Shown here one piece after another: positions 38,778 through 49,695 of a stretch of DNA of 64,000 bases. The notes under the pieces are model-generated. The model saw only the letters and a list, made by a program, of their open reading frames with translations. It did not search any database and was not told the origin of the DNA. The position numbers were made by a program, and so were the translations under genes. Every line of letters starts with the position of its first letter. Position 1 is the stretch's first letter. Source of the stretch: Motacilla alba alba (lineage: Eukaryota; Chordata; Aves; Passeriformes; Motacillidae); the NCBI RefSeq assembly GCF_015832195.1, contig NC_052018.1:51459666-51523665 (forward strand), read 5' to 3'.

Positions 38778-41700
38778 TTTATGAGCACATGTGCAAAAGG
38801 TGAGGCTTCAACGATTATTTTGAGAAGGTGGGATGACTGTTTTACCCTATGGGATACTCTCTTGCAACGTACACATACCAGAAATCCTGGTGAATTTCTC
38901 CAAATCATATATTTTCTTCAACAGTATAAGATAAGTAAAATTGCCTACAACACATTGGCTTTCATATTGGCTTTGGGACGGGCTTTGAGACTCTGGCATG
39001 GAAATACACAATAAATACAAGGGTACATTCATGAAAGGAACTGATATGGCCACATTCCTTTGCAGTCTAGCTGTTATTGGAAACAGCTATGTAGTGGTAC
39101 AAGCTCCATAGGGCAATCATGTGCTTCAGTGCTAAGGTTTTAGAAAGTCCAAATTGTGAATAATACCACATCTGTGTTCTCACTGTCTTTGTTGTGAATT
39201 AAGCAGCTGTAAAGATCGTCCAGTAGAGAGTCGGGTGTACTGTGAAATGCAAGTGGTTTAACCAAAACCAGAACAGAGTAAAGGTATGCATGCAAAATAA
39301 ACTTCTAAGTTATTAAAAAGAAAACAAAATCACATCACAAGTAGATAACATGCCTATGAGAAAAAAAAAAGTGCATTTCATTACTAAAAACCCAAGACAT
39401 GCTTATCATTCTTAATTCAGCATGCACAACAACATGCTGAGGTGCCATGCAGAAAGACAGACATGCAAGAATTCAGTTTCAGTAGTTGCAAAACAAAAAA
39501 GGCATTTCATCAGAACAGCTCCTTGATCTGTCAAGACTAGTGACTGGCAAGCATTGCGAGGAAAGCAGGGGAAGAGTAGGGAACAGGATTATGGCCCGGG
39601 GGAGGGAATAAAATAGAGTAGATCCAGTTAACTTAGAGAATCATGTGATCCATGTTGAAAGAGTGACCAATTAGTACCCCTGAAATCCCTCCACATGGGT
39701 GAGGATTTCAAACTCACTAAAGTCAAAAATAGTTATGAAAACAAGTTTTAAAATTTCTGCTAAAATAGAAGCCTTTCTCCTACCAATAAAACATAAACTA
39801 TGAATAAGAACATTAGGAATAGAACAAAATACAGGAATATCAAACAAATTGTCAAATACATGGAGTAGACTATATCCATTAAACTATATGTCAGTGACCT
39901 TCTGCATCCAAAAATTCTACCTTGGACTTGGAAATGCCAGTAAAAAAAATAAAGGTACCAGTCAGAACTAATATTCTTAAATAATCAAGCTTTCCACCTA
40001 AGGTTTTAATCTTTATAAAGAAAACTTGGAAAACTAGTCCTGAAAGAAATGCATATTAATTCTTCCTTTACAGCCAGACAAAAGGAGAACAAAGCAGTTC
40101 GGGCAGAGCAATTTGTCAATGCTGAGACAGCACTGCCTCGGCTGAGCAACTGTAGTCCAGGGAGAAATAGGACCAGAAAATCTATGAAAGGTGCTTCAGT
40201 AGTTCCTCTGAGAAATTGTCACTTATCATGAGCTTGTTAGACAGAAAGTAAAAAAATATTTTTAAGGCCCATTTCTCAAGAGATAAAATCAGAAAGCAGT
40301 TTTCCATACTGTGTGCAGTGGGCCTCAAACGGTCTACCTCTAAATGTATCAGTAGAACCCAACTGGTCACTGTTGAGGTCATGATAGTCACGGGAAGGAC
40401 TTCTGGATTAGAGAAAATGAGTTTATGGCTAAAACTCCCCTATTATCATTGTAAAGAGCTGAGAGCTTCAAATACTTCTCTTTCATAAAAAAATATAAGT
40501 CTTAGAAGTTATTTGCTATTGATACAATTATTGGGTTTTAAAGGAGGACATCCATGAAATTTGTCAGTATCAAGGACAAATACTAACCAGCGAAACAAGA
40601 AAACCAGCCAATGCTGCATGAAGCGTCTTGGCAAAAATTCTTCCTTATATGGATTCCTTGAATTCCCTGTGTACATTTCATTCATTTTTTATAGCTAAGA
40701 CTGCATTGTCATGATGAAACTTTGAGCAGGTGAATAATATTTCAGCTTCATTTGTTAAAATCAACATAAGAGCATTAACTGACCTCCAGCAGATTGATGT
40801 GACTGACAAAATGCATTATTTGATGTATTTTAAGAAGTGTATTTATTGATGAAACCTAAGGAACTGAGCTTCACTTTTAATGTTAATTGATTGAACACTA
40901 TAAAATGCATTAAGTGAACTATTTTTCTATAAATTCTTGCTTAATATTTATATAAAAATAAAACCCCTTAATCTTATAGCAATGTATATGATTTTTTATA
41001 ATAGAAACATTGCAGAAGTACTTTGTAAGAAAAAATGCTGAATGATATTACTAATAATGACATTATAAATTTAGTCTAAGGAATCAGAATTCATGTTTGA
41101 TGCAATCAACCACAGAAAATCCCAATATGTCTATGCAAAGGAATTTTCTATGATAAAATTTTTTTCTCCTTCACAAATGGTAATGTTGAGATTGATAGAT
41201 ATTATTCCTTGTTTGAAAGAATTGCAGTGTCAAGGTGACTGTAATTAAATTCCTCAGCTGATTTGCACTTAGAACTCTTTGTTTGGACAAAGTTCTTTAC
41301 CATAAAATATACAGATAGAAAAAAAGGATAAAATATACCAGATTTTAAATCTAATTGGATATTAGGGTTATTAAAGGGTGTTTTCCTCACATTTATTTAT
41401 TCAGTGAAATGAATTACAGCAATACTTCTGTTCACAAAAGGACAGTGTAAAATGAGCACTTTGCCTGAGAAGGACTGTAACAAACCAATAGATACTGTTT
41501 GGTGGCTCTCTTCTCAATGATTTTCATAAACCAAGGCTGATCATACCTGACCTCTACTTTGCTTCTCAGAAACACTGAGCAGTGTTTCTGGAATCTGGAT
41601 GTTCCAGCATTGCTTTTCACAGCTGGTGGGTTGAATAAAGTTCATTTTGAAGGCAATGCTTTTTTTTTTTTTTTTTTCCCTCTCATAAAAACCCATGTGG

Positions 41701-43463
41701 CTTCAGCACAACAGCCATCTGCAGCAATTAACTTCAAGGCTCAACAAGTGACTTGAGAGGTCAAAAAAGCAGTGACTTTACAGGTGAAGCCCCAGGTGGA
41801 CTTTGGGAGATGTTAAGGGTAGTCCTTTTCCACTTCACCTAGAAATTAGATTATTTAAGATACTTTAAGACTTATTTCCACTTTTTGGAGCCTAAACCTG
41901 TCACCCTAGTTTTTCATTCACTTGTAAGGCCATCTGATCACGCTATGTTCATTTAATGTATTTGAGCTCTTTAACCTGTGGTTTCTTATCACACTGGTAT
42001 GACACAAGACAAACACTGGAAGGGAAGAGTCATGTCTTTTATTTTCTAAAATTCAAGTCACTACAGACTTCATTCTCTATTTCACTGCTCCCCTTCATGG
42101 ATTTCCCATTTTCCTTGTAGCTGGAAAAGTCAAAACTGAAAAAAACCCAAACTGTCCCTTCCTACAGCACATCTGCTTTGCCTCAGGAGAGGGTCAAACA
42201 GGCCAGAGAGCTTTCTGGGAAAAAAGGGCTTATTTGCTGCCGCTCATAAATGTCGGGAGAGCTGTAAAAAAGATCTTGAAGATCTCCATGAAAGCATTTC
42301 TTATGTGAATTGTTGATGGTACAGCTGTGTAAATCCAGAAACTACATCATTCACATTGGTACAGGGTGTTATTTTTTAAATCAAAGCATGATCAAGTCTC
42401 TGGAAGTTTTGGCTAATCATTCTCCCTCTCTGAGCCTAAAGCAGTCCCTCTGTTTATAACTGGTTGTCTTTAGAAGTCCTCTAGGAGATGCAGTATTTTC
42501 CTTTCTTTTAATGGAACCCTCCCCCTACTGAATCCCAAGCTTGTTCATTTTCTCTCTACAAAAATCTGTCTCCTCCCTCTCCCCTTTGTGAGAGTCTTTC
42601 CTTCTCAGCTACATCCTTAGGACTTCCCAGCTCTGTCTGAGCCTGGGCATGTCAAGAGAGGATGTAAGCCACAGGCACAGATAAGAAAAACAGCAACCAG
42701 TTCAGAGGTGTACCAGTGGAGAGCTTGTTGAGCAAATAACTGAACAAACAAAGCTGGTAAGGTTTAGAGTGTCCTTAAATATTCTCTCCTTATTTCTTCT
42801 CATGAATATTATTGCTTTTCACTCCTAAGGTTATGTCTTTTTAAAATATGTCTAGACTTCAGCGGGAATAGTATTTATTAAATAAGGTCAGGGTCGACTG
42901 ACTTAATATTATGAGATGATGCTCAGTCATCATCAGTAGTTCTATCTTCTTTTTTCTGTGAGGAATTAGGTGTCTGTGTTAGAACAGATTAGCATGAAGA
43001 TGTGGGAATAGAGAAGATAAAGCACACAAGTGGTGGATCAGCTAAGGTATTTTATATACTGACAACAATGGAAGTTCTATTTTTGAAGTATTTTGGAGTT
43101 AAGCCTTGCTATTTGTGGAGGAAAAAAACCCTAATAAACCAAATAATAAGCTATTAACAATAAGCTCCTTTCTCTTGCGTCTCAGCCCAAAGAAACATGG
43201 AAAATTTCAGCAATTTCTACAGTTTTCCATTGACTCTACTTTTAACATAACCTTGATTTTAATTCATGCATTGTAGACAGAAAATTAGAAGCTTTAATAA
43301 AACAGCCATTAGCTCTTATGCTTTATTAAAACTATTTGCACACTCTTTGTTGCTCTTGTGAGACCTTTCAATAATAAAAAAACCACACTTTTAATACATC
43401 AAGGAGCAAAAACTTGCAGGGAAACAGAATATTAGAACAGAGTTCAATGATATAGGAAAGTAC

Positions 43464-43523
43464 CTGGATAAAAATCCCCTTGTGCAAACATGTCAATCAC
43501 ATAGCGACAGAATGCATATTGAT
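43464..43523 (-). CDS. TRDN: Triadin DQYAFCRY exon (human exon 9 equivalent)
   Basis: This is a 60-nt exon, phase 1 at both ends. The acceptor is TTTTGCTCTGTTAG and the donor CCAG|GTACTT. Joined to exon 8 it reads DQYAFCRYVIDMFAQGDFYP, near-identical to mammalian DQYAFCRYMIDIFVHGDLKP. It is the only hydrophobic, non-KEKE island in this part of the protein and contains a cysteine. In mammalian triadin one of the two luminal cysteines that form disulfide-linked oligomers is in this block (about residue 270 from memory). This exon is the firmest proof that the gene is TRDN. It is absent from the short isoform. Confidence 0.97.
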
Positions 43524-44090
43524 CTAACAGAGCAAAACGGAAAAGAAAAGTAATGAAGAAAGTAAATTTAGAATGTCATTTGTATTTAACAGTGAAGATA
43601 AAGTTTGGCAGTGCAAAGATATCTTAGTAGCCTTTTCACAGGTAGTCGTACTTATTATATATTTGAGGTTTTTTCCTGACCTTCAAGTGGTTCACATGTT
43701 TAGAAAGTGACAATTTGTTGTCCAGATTGAAAACCTCTAGCCAAGAACTGCAGAGCTTCCAGCGTCCCAGAGCCACCACCTCTTTTGCTGGGCCAGCTTT
43801 GCTTGGCATATATCCTAACCCCATGCACAGCCCAGTGCAAACTGCTGCCTGGCCATAGATCTCATAGACTTTTCATCATCTGTGAAGATCAATTTCACAG
43901 ACAGCTGATAGAAGATTAAAAAAAAAGGTTTTGTATTGTAGTATTATGTTAACAAATATAATAAATATGTGTATTTAGTGAATGGGAATATAAAGAAAAC
44001 TCTGTGTACTTACACTCTACAACAACAAGATTTTCCACAGAATTTTACTGTTATGCTACAGAATCATTTTCAAAACACTAATCTTTGCAA

Positions 44091-44093
<3 letters not shown>

Positions 44094-44137
<44 letters not shown>
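44094..44137. repeat. (TA)n dinucleotide microsatellite, about 21 units
   Basis: Uninterrupted alternating A and T, flanked by ACA on each side. It lies inside the intron between exon 8 and the DQYAFCRY exon. Its length is likely to vary between individuals. Confidence 0.95.
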
Positions 44138-44140
<3 letters not shown>

Positions 44141-47100
44141 TTTTTTTTTAAACTACACTATTCAGAAATTAAGGCTTCTGAATCTAAATAAAATGCTGAT
44201 TCCAGAAGTGTTGATTGTCTATTAATTTGTCCTATACATAAGCAGTGCTGGAGAGCTTAATAAAAATTTCTAACATTAAGAATGGTGAGGAAAAGTCATC
44301 AGCTTTAACTGAGCATGAAAGAATTTCAATATTGCTGTATTCTTCAGCAGGTCAGAAAAAAAATCTTGTTACCCCAGTGGACTCTAATGGGCATTTGCTT
44401 TGAAAGCAAATGTTGATGTCTAAATGCCAGGTGTGGTTAGCTAAGTCAGTTCTCAGTCGTCCTTGAGTGAAGCATATTCATCCATCGGTCCGAGGCTCTT
44501 CTAGCCCAGTTCCTACACTGTAGAAATTACATCTCTTCCTCTCTCCACCACCTGTGGCATCTCTGTCCTACTCTCAAAGCCTCTCAAAGCCACTTGCTTC
44601 CCCCCAATTCTACAATAAACTTATGCCGGCTTTGGAACAATCAAAGTTTTTAAAATGGCATTGCTGTTACATTTAAATGCAAACTGTAATTGCCGAGTAT
44701 GAGACACTTGTTACACTACTGACTTTCATACATAGGTCACTGCTCCATCAGTATTACTTGATGCTGAGGCATGTGTGTGACTGCTGCTCGGTTATGTTGA
44801 CTGATACAGCAGTCCTTGGATGAAGAGCTACAGCTTTCAAGTCATTATTTCCTGTGCAGATGTAGAAGTTAGGAAAAGGCTTACCAACTCAACAAATGTC
44901 CAAACGTTTTTTGTAGTTCATAGAAGCCAAGGCAGCTGTTTTGTGTCAGTGAGATGGCAAGGGCCATACTACTAAGGATTGTAGAGCCCGGGGCAAAACT
45001 TTCAGCATGTACTCAGGGCTGTGGCTGTAAACATTGCCTTTAAAACCGCTAATGAATATTCATAATAATTTTTACTTTCATATTTGGGAATTCAAATTTA
45101 TCATTCTGGCTGACTCCAGCTTTGCATTCCTTCCTTAAGACTGCAGAATCTGCCCTAAGTCTATATGATAATTCTGAAAAAAAACCCCAAAACCAGTGTG
45201 TGAGAAAACATGTACAGATCTGTTTTCTTAAGCCCACCTAAAGCTACTGAAACCAGAAAAGTGTTTGCACTGACTTTGACACAGTTGCAATAGGGCCTCA
45301 GTAAGTATTCACAAATAAAATGGAGTGATGCCAACACTTTAGCCTAGAAAGCAAATGGCAGGACACAGTTCTTGCACAAAAAGCTGTTTTTCTTGAACCA
45401 TCTGTACATTGTACAAAAGACTGCGAGGGGGTACGGACCAAAACTATGGCAGGGGACAACACACTACATGGACAGTCCCAGGGCAGAGCACAAGCCTGTG
45501 CTGCTTCCATTTGGGTTGTGATGTAGACATAGCTTGAGGCCCTAGAATCACACCATTTCATTGATATTGAAATAACCTATTCTTTAAACTTAGTAGTATG
45601 GACCAGAAATAAACCAGACTCTGTTGTTGATTTTGTTTATCTGTTTTTTGTTGTTGTTGTGAGGGGTTGTTTTTTTTTTTTGTGGGTTCATTTTGTTTTG
45701 TGGAAATGTAATTTGAAAAGACTTTAAAAAAGGCCTTTATCTTGATTGTACCTCAGAAATAAGATTTCATATTAATTTCTCCTTATATTATATATTCAGC
45801 AACTCTACTTAAAAAAATGGGATTTATAAAACAAATTAAAGGCAGAATGTAAAATTCTCAATAACAAAAATATAATTTCCATATGGCATGTCAAGGTGCA
45901 CTATAACATCCTATTTAAGTTCATAGGAATGCTACCAATCAGTAAAGATTGAAATCTAAGGAATTTTAAATGAATATGATATTTCAAGTGCCTCTACATG
46001 GCTAAAAATCCATTTTAATCTAAAATCCCTTATTAAAAGGAGAATTTCACACTTTAGTTTTTACCTATAACTCTGTAATGATGGCATGAATATTCATATA
46101 AGTACTAAAAGACCACATCAAAATATGAGACTAGATTCTTAATGATAAAAATACACATAGATGTTTTTGTTGTTTGACTTAATGTGATTTACCCAGGAAG
46201 AAGACCTATCTTTTTAATTCTTAATTTCAATATGAGATTATGCAAAAACTCTTTTGTGGTCACTCCTGTATTTTTACAGTTTCAGATAAGCTGGCAGAAC
46301 TACTTCCTTGAGCAAATAAATATTGCAGGATCAGGAAATCTCGGAAAAACTGTATTGATTTTAAAATTATGTTCACCTTGGGTCACAGTGGGACTGAAAT
46401 ATAAAAATGAATTTTTTTAGAGCGTCTAGCTGGGCAGCAGTAGCTTTTGGTGGGAAAAGGAAGCACGACAGTAGGAAATGCAGCTTTCACTAGATGTGCA
46501 TAGCCCTAGATGTTCACTGTCTCCAGTGATAAAGGCAGTTGAAGCGGCTCCTTCCTTCCTCCACTCCATCTGCTTATTCTCATTTTTGCCTGCAGGGATC
46601 CCATGCACAGTCACTGGATCACGCTCTAAAGCAGACTTACAAAATGATCTGTTAATATTTGTTGTCAAGATCATTTTGCTAATATTTATCAGCTTAAGTT
46701 GTTGGAAATCCTACAAAAAAAACCCCTCAACAAACAAAAAAACCCCCACCACTATTCTATCTCTGTAATCTTTGATCCCTACTTAAATATTTTGTTGTCA
46801 TCTGCACAGCATTTCTTTTTGAGAGCTTTATCCTGAACAGTATGGAGCGGGCCCCACTGTGCACTGAAACCCTGCCAGAACAAACAAAAAATTGAAAGAT
46901 CTTAACCTCCCAAGTGAACTCAACAATTTGCTGAACCTTGTCTTTGGTCACAGCTATCAGTGTGATAGATGGTGCTTTGATTCCATGCCTCAAAGGTCCC
47001 AGTATTTCAAGTGAAGGACAAAATTAACTGGAATACAAATAAATGTTAAAAAATACTAGTTCAGCGCACTATGTATGTCAGAAAGTGAGCTATGTCTCAA

Positions 47101-47481
47101 ACTCTCAGTTTTCTAGAAAAGTATAGTTTAGGAAACTCCTAAAGGGTCCAGAGCAATGGTTATGAAATTCTGAGAGAATCTGATCAGGCAAACTCAGATA
47201 TCCAGGCAGGGACAGCTTCTCTGGTGCTCCGGCACAGCAATTTATCTGTGGTTAAGAGCTGAAAGGATCAGATAGGTGCACTGTGCAACACTGAGCTGCC
47301 TCTTTCAATGTCAGAATAATCCCGTGGCTGCAGTGTGGCAGTTCATACAAAAAGCCAGACCCTGCTGCCTTCATTCATACAAAATTGTACTTAATGCCAT
47401 GAAAATGCCACAGGGAAATCAGGGAACCAGTCTGTGCAACCTGGGAGTAGAAGAACCCAGGCTTACTCTGACAAAGTATAG

Positions 47482-47510
47482 CATATAGTTAACACCTTGT
47501 TAACTATATG
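47482..47510. repeat. Perfect 13-bp inverted repeat with a 3-nt loop
   Basis: The left arm CATATAGTTAACA and the right arm TGTTAACTATATG are exact reverse complements, separated by CCT. It could form a short hairpin in DNA or RNA. It lies about 0.5 kb below the short-isoform poly(A) signals. Confidence 0.85.
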
Positions 47511-47968
47511 GTGTTGATGTACATTGACTCTTTGTTTCAACACTTATTTTCGTCCTTACACTAAAGTAATCGCATTTCTTTCCTTTTTGGAAGAAATTTG
47601 GAAGCTGTTCACATTAAGTTCTATCAGGCAGGTATGTCACTATATTGTACAATACCTGATAACCCGACAGCCTCATACAATACGATGTTAGATAAATTAT
47701 TACATTCCTTTTACACTGTTGCTACTTTCATTATGGTTACAGAGGACACATGCAAATGTAGAAACAAATGTAAATTCCCAATAGGTTATTGGACAGTCTG
47801 AATTTGCAAAAATAACTCTGCTTGCAATCTACTGCATTAGATGCTACTGAGCAAATCCACAAAGTCTCAATCTGAAGAGAAATTGGTCCTTGGTAAAGGA
47901 TTTAAATTAAAATGAAACTTTAGCCATGACAAACTTCTAGAACTTTCTGATTATATAATTAAACTTAT

Positions 47969-48020
47969 TTTATTTTCTGTAATCACGTCATAGCAGTGTG
48001 AGGTTCATGTGGAATTTATT
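47969..48020 (-). terminator. Two AATAAA poly(A) signals downstream of the exon-8 read-through stop
   Basis: On the minus strand AATAAA occurs at 48015-48020, about 50 nt after the TAA, and again at 47969-47974. The sequence after the first signal has a CA dinucleotide within 10 nt and moderately TG-containing sequence further on. AATAAA is common by chance in AT-rich DNA; position right after an open read-through frame is what makes it noteworthy. Confidence 0.5.
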
Positions 48021-48068
48021 TGTACTGTGCTTTTGTTTTTCATGGGTGCACTTTGGTCCTTGACAGAT

Positions 48069-48142
48069 TTAACTCCATTCTCTCTCTTTCTTTCCTACTA
48101 CCTTTTTAGGATCTTCATCTGTTTCCTCCTCATTTTGTTTAC
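48069..48142 (-). CDS. TRDN: Alternative C-terminal tail from exon-8 read-through (triadin-1/Trisk 32-like short isoform)
   Basis: Without splicing at 48142/48143 the exon-8 frame continues GKQNEEETDEDPKK, then VVGKKEREWS and a TAA stop at 48069-48071: a 24-residue tail with an acidic cluster. AATAAA lies about 50 nt past the stop. Mammals have a short heart isoform (triadin 1, also called CT1 or Trisk 32) that shares the exons through about exon 8 and then has a unique tail. This is the expected place for it. The open frame and the signal are seen; use as an isoform end is inferred. A second donor-like site, AAAAAG|GTAGTA, at 48092/48093 would leave phase 0 and not join exon 9 in frame. Confidence 0.7.
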
Positions 48143-48337
48143 CTTTCTTGTCCGATTTAGTTACAGTCTGAAGAGCTTTCTCCTCCTTAACTTTCGTTTT
48201 GGCCTTTATTAGCCCAGTTTCTGTTGTTTTTGTCTCTGCTTGCTTGACCTTCTCTGCCGTCTTTGCTTCTCCTTTTCCATCCTTCACTTCCTTTTTAACT
48301 TTTGCTTCCACCTTAGTGCTCTTTACTTTCTTCTCCT
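48143..48337 (-). CDS. TRDN: Triadin large KEKE exon (human exon 8 equivalent)
   Basis: This is the longest exon in the window: 195 nt, 65 codons, phase 1 at both ends. The acceptor is TTACCTGCAG; the donor used for long isoforms is AAAG|GTAAAC. It begins EEKKVKSTKVEAK and continues VKKEVKDGKGEAKTAEKVKQ, close to mammalian EEKTKKEVKGGKQEKVKQ, and ends TKSDKK just before DQYAFCRY, as mammalian triadin does (KHEQK-DQYAFCRY). From memory, the calsequestrin-binding KEKE stretch mapped in mammalian cardiac triadin (about residues 210-224) falls in or near this exon. If the donor is not used, the frame stays open for 24 more residues and then stops. Confidence 0.95.
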
Positions 48338-49635
48338 CTGCAGGTAATAAAGAAAAAGCTCTCAGTGTCATTCTCTGCCCCAACATAACATTCAGTGCCA
48401 TTTACTTTATATTGTGCTATTAATAATGAGCATTTCCTCATTATTAACAGCTCAGTAAAATGTGATGAAAACTATAATCCCCTCAAACCAGGCAGAATTA
48501 AACAGAAATATGAGATCCAAAGAGCCCTTATCTTCAGTGCTATACCACAAGCTTGGCTGATGCTGAATATAATAGAATATGGCAAATAATATTGTTTCCA
48601 ATATGATAGTTTTTATCATATTTGGTCATTAAGCAAACAAATATGGGAGGTACTATCTGTACAAGTTCAGACTTCTGAATTAAACTCTGTTGTAAGCTGG
48701 AAAAATAGTGTGTGGTTATTTTTAAGGGTTGCTTTCATGAATTGATTCTAGGTCTCAGTCCAAGAAGTTTTGAGTTTTTGAGTCTGACTCTACACCAATT
48801 CTCAGGGCTGAAAGTGTCTAAGACCAATTAATGAGATGCCCTTTAGCAGAGTGAGGAGGCTTCCAAGGAGAATTACCATTGACACTGTAAACATCAGTAG
48901 CTGAAGCAACACAGAGCTTGGTGAGACCCAAAGCATTCTTTCTGCTTTTGTGTGTCAGCAACTTTTTCTCACTTGAGACATGCATGCTCCCAGCATGTGT
49001 GTTTCTAGTTCACCCCAATGGAAAATACAACAGTAGTATAAACTACCACTGCATAAGTTTTAAATTAATCTGTTTAGTGCAAAGTCCATACTCCTGTTTT
49101 CTTCATAGATCTAAATGTCTCCACCCTTGAGGCAAAACTTTTATGCTACCAAATTTATGTTTTCTGTATGGCTCTAGACTTCTATTTCTGTTAAATCAAT
49201 GAGATAACTAAACTGATTTTATCAATATGTAAACTGAAATATCTAACTATTGCAAACTGGAATTCAGATATAAGAGTGTTACTACTCCCAGACAAAACGA
49301 GGTATTGTTGGCTAATGGAGAATTAATTTCCTTCACTAGTTATAATGAAAATGTATGTCAGATCACTTGCAAGTAGGCTTACTTGTTTTCAGTGAAATGG
49401 TGGGTCATACTTTTATTCTCAATTTGAAATTGCAATGGATTCTGAAAGGGATCAAGCATAGAATTAACCCCTGGATGTTCTACAAACATTTTAATTCTGA
49501 TTATATATTCATTTCATTTTAGTTTCATGTAGCTGATTTCTCACACACATTTACAATCTCTGTTTGAATAAAATAAAATTTTTGCATTTCAATGTCAATT
49601 CAGCTTAAAAAACTGTAGTATAGATAAATAAATAC
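48338..49635 (-). other. TRDN: TRDN intron, about 1.3 kb
   Basis: No exon, repeat family or RNA gene was recognised. The sequence is AT-rich throughout. Confidence 0.6.
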
Positions 49636-49695
49636 CTTTGGGAGGAGGTTTCTTTTCAGCTTTTTCATGTCTTTCAGGTGCATCTTTTTGAGTTA
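49636..49695 (-). CDS. TRDN: Triadin KEKE repeat exon 4 of 4 (VTQKDAPERHEK)
   Basis: This is a 60-nt exon, phase 1 at both ends. The acceptor is GTTCTCATTTCTAG and the donor AAAG|GTATTT. It encodes VTQKDAPERHEKAEKKPPPK. It is the most diverged of the four repeats, with Ala in place of the usual Lys at position 6, and ends in three prolines plus Lys. It splices to the large exon at 48143-48337 with a GAG (Glu) junction codon. Confidence 0.92.

Larger units (their letters stand above)
26555..43463 (-). other. TRDN: TRDN intron, about 16.9 kb
   Basis: This is the largest intron in the window. It contains a CR1 LINE fragment at about 35870-36485, G-rich tracts at 37319-37347 and 38731-38777, a (TTA)n microsatellite at 29986-30019, a GTTT/GGTT-rich run near 38380-38425, and an 18-base T run near 41660-41678. 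I found no reading frame with paired phase 1 splice sites and KEKE composition in it. The rest is unassigned AT-rich sequence. Confidence 0.6.
43524..48068 (-). other. TRDN: TRDN intron after exon 8, about 4.5 kb (3' UTR of the short isoform at its upper end)
   Basis: It contains the putative short-isoform 3' UTR just below 48069, a perfect 13-bp inverted repeat at 47482-47510, a TA dinucleotide microsatellite at 44094-44137 and T/G-rich low-complexity sequence near 45640-45700. No further exon was recognised. Confidence 0.6.
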
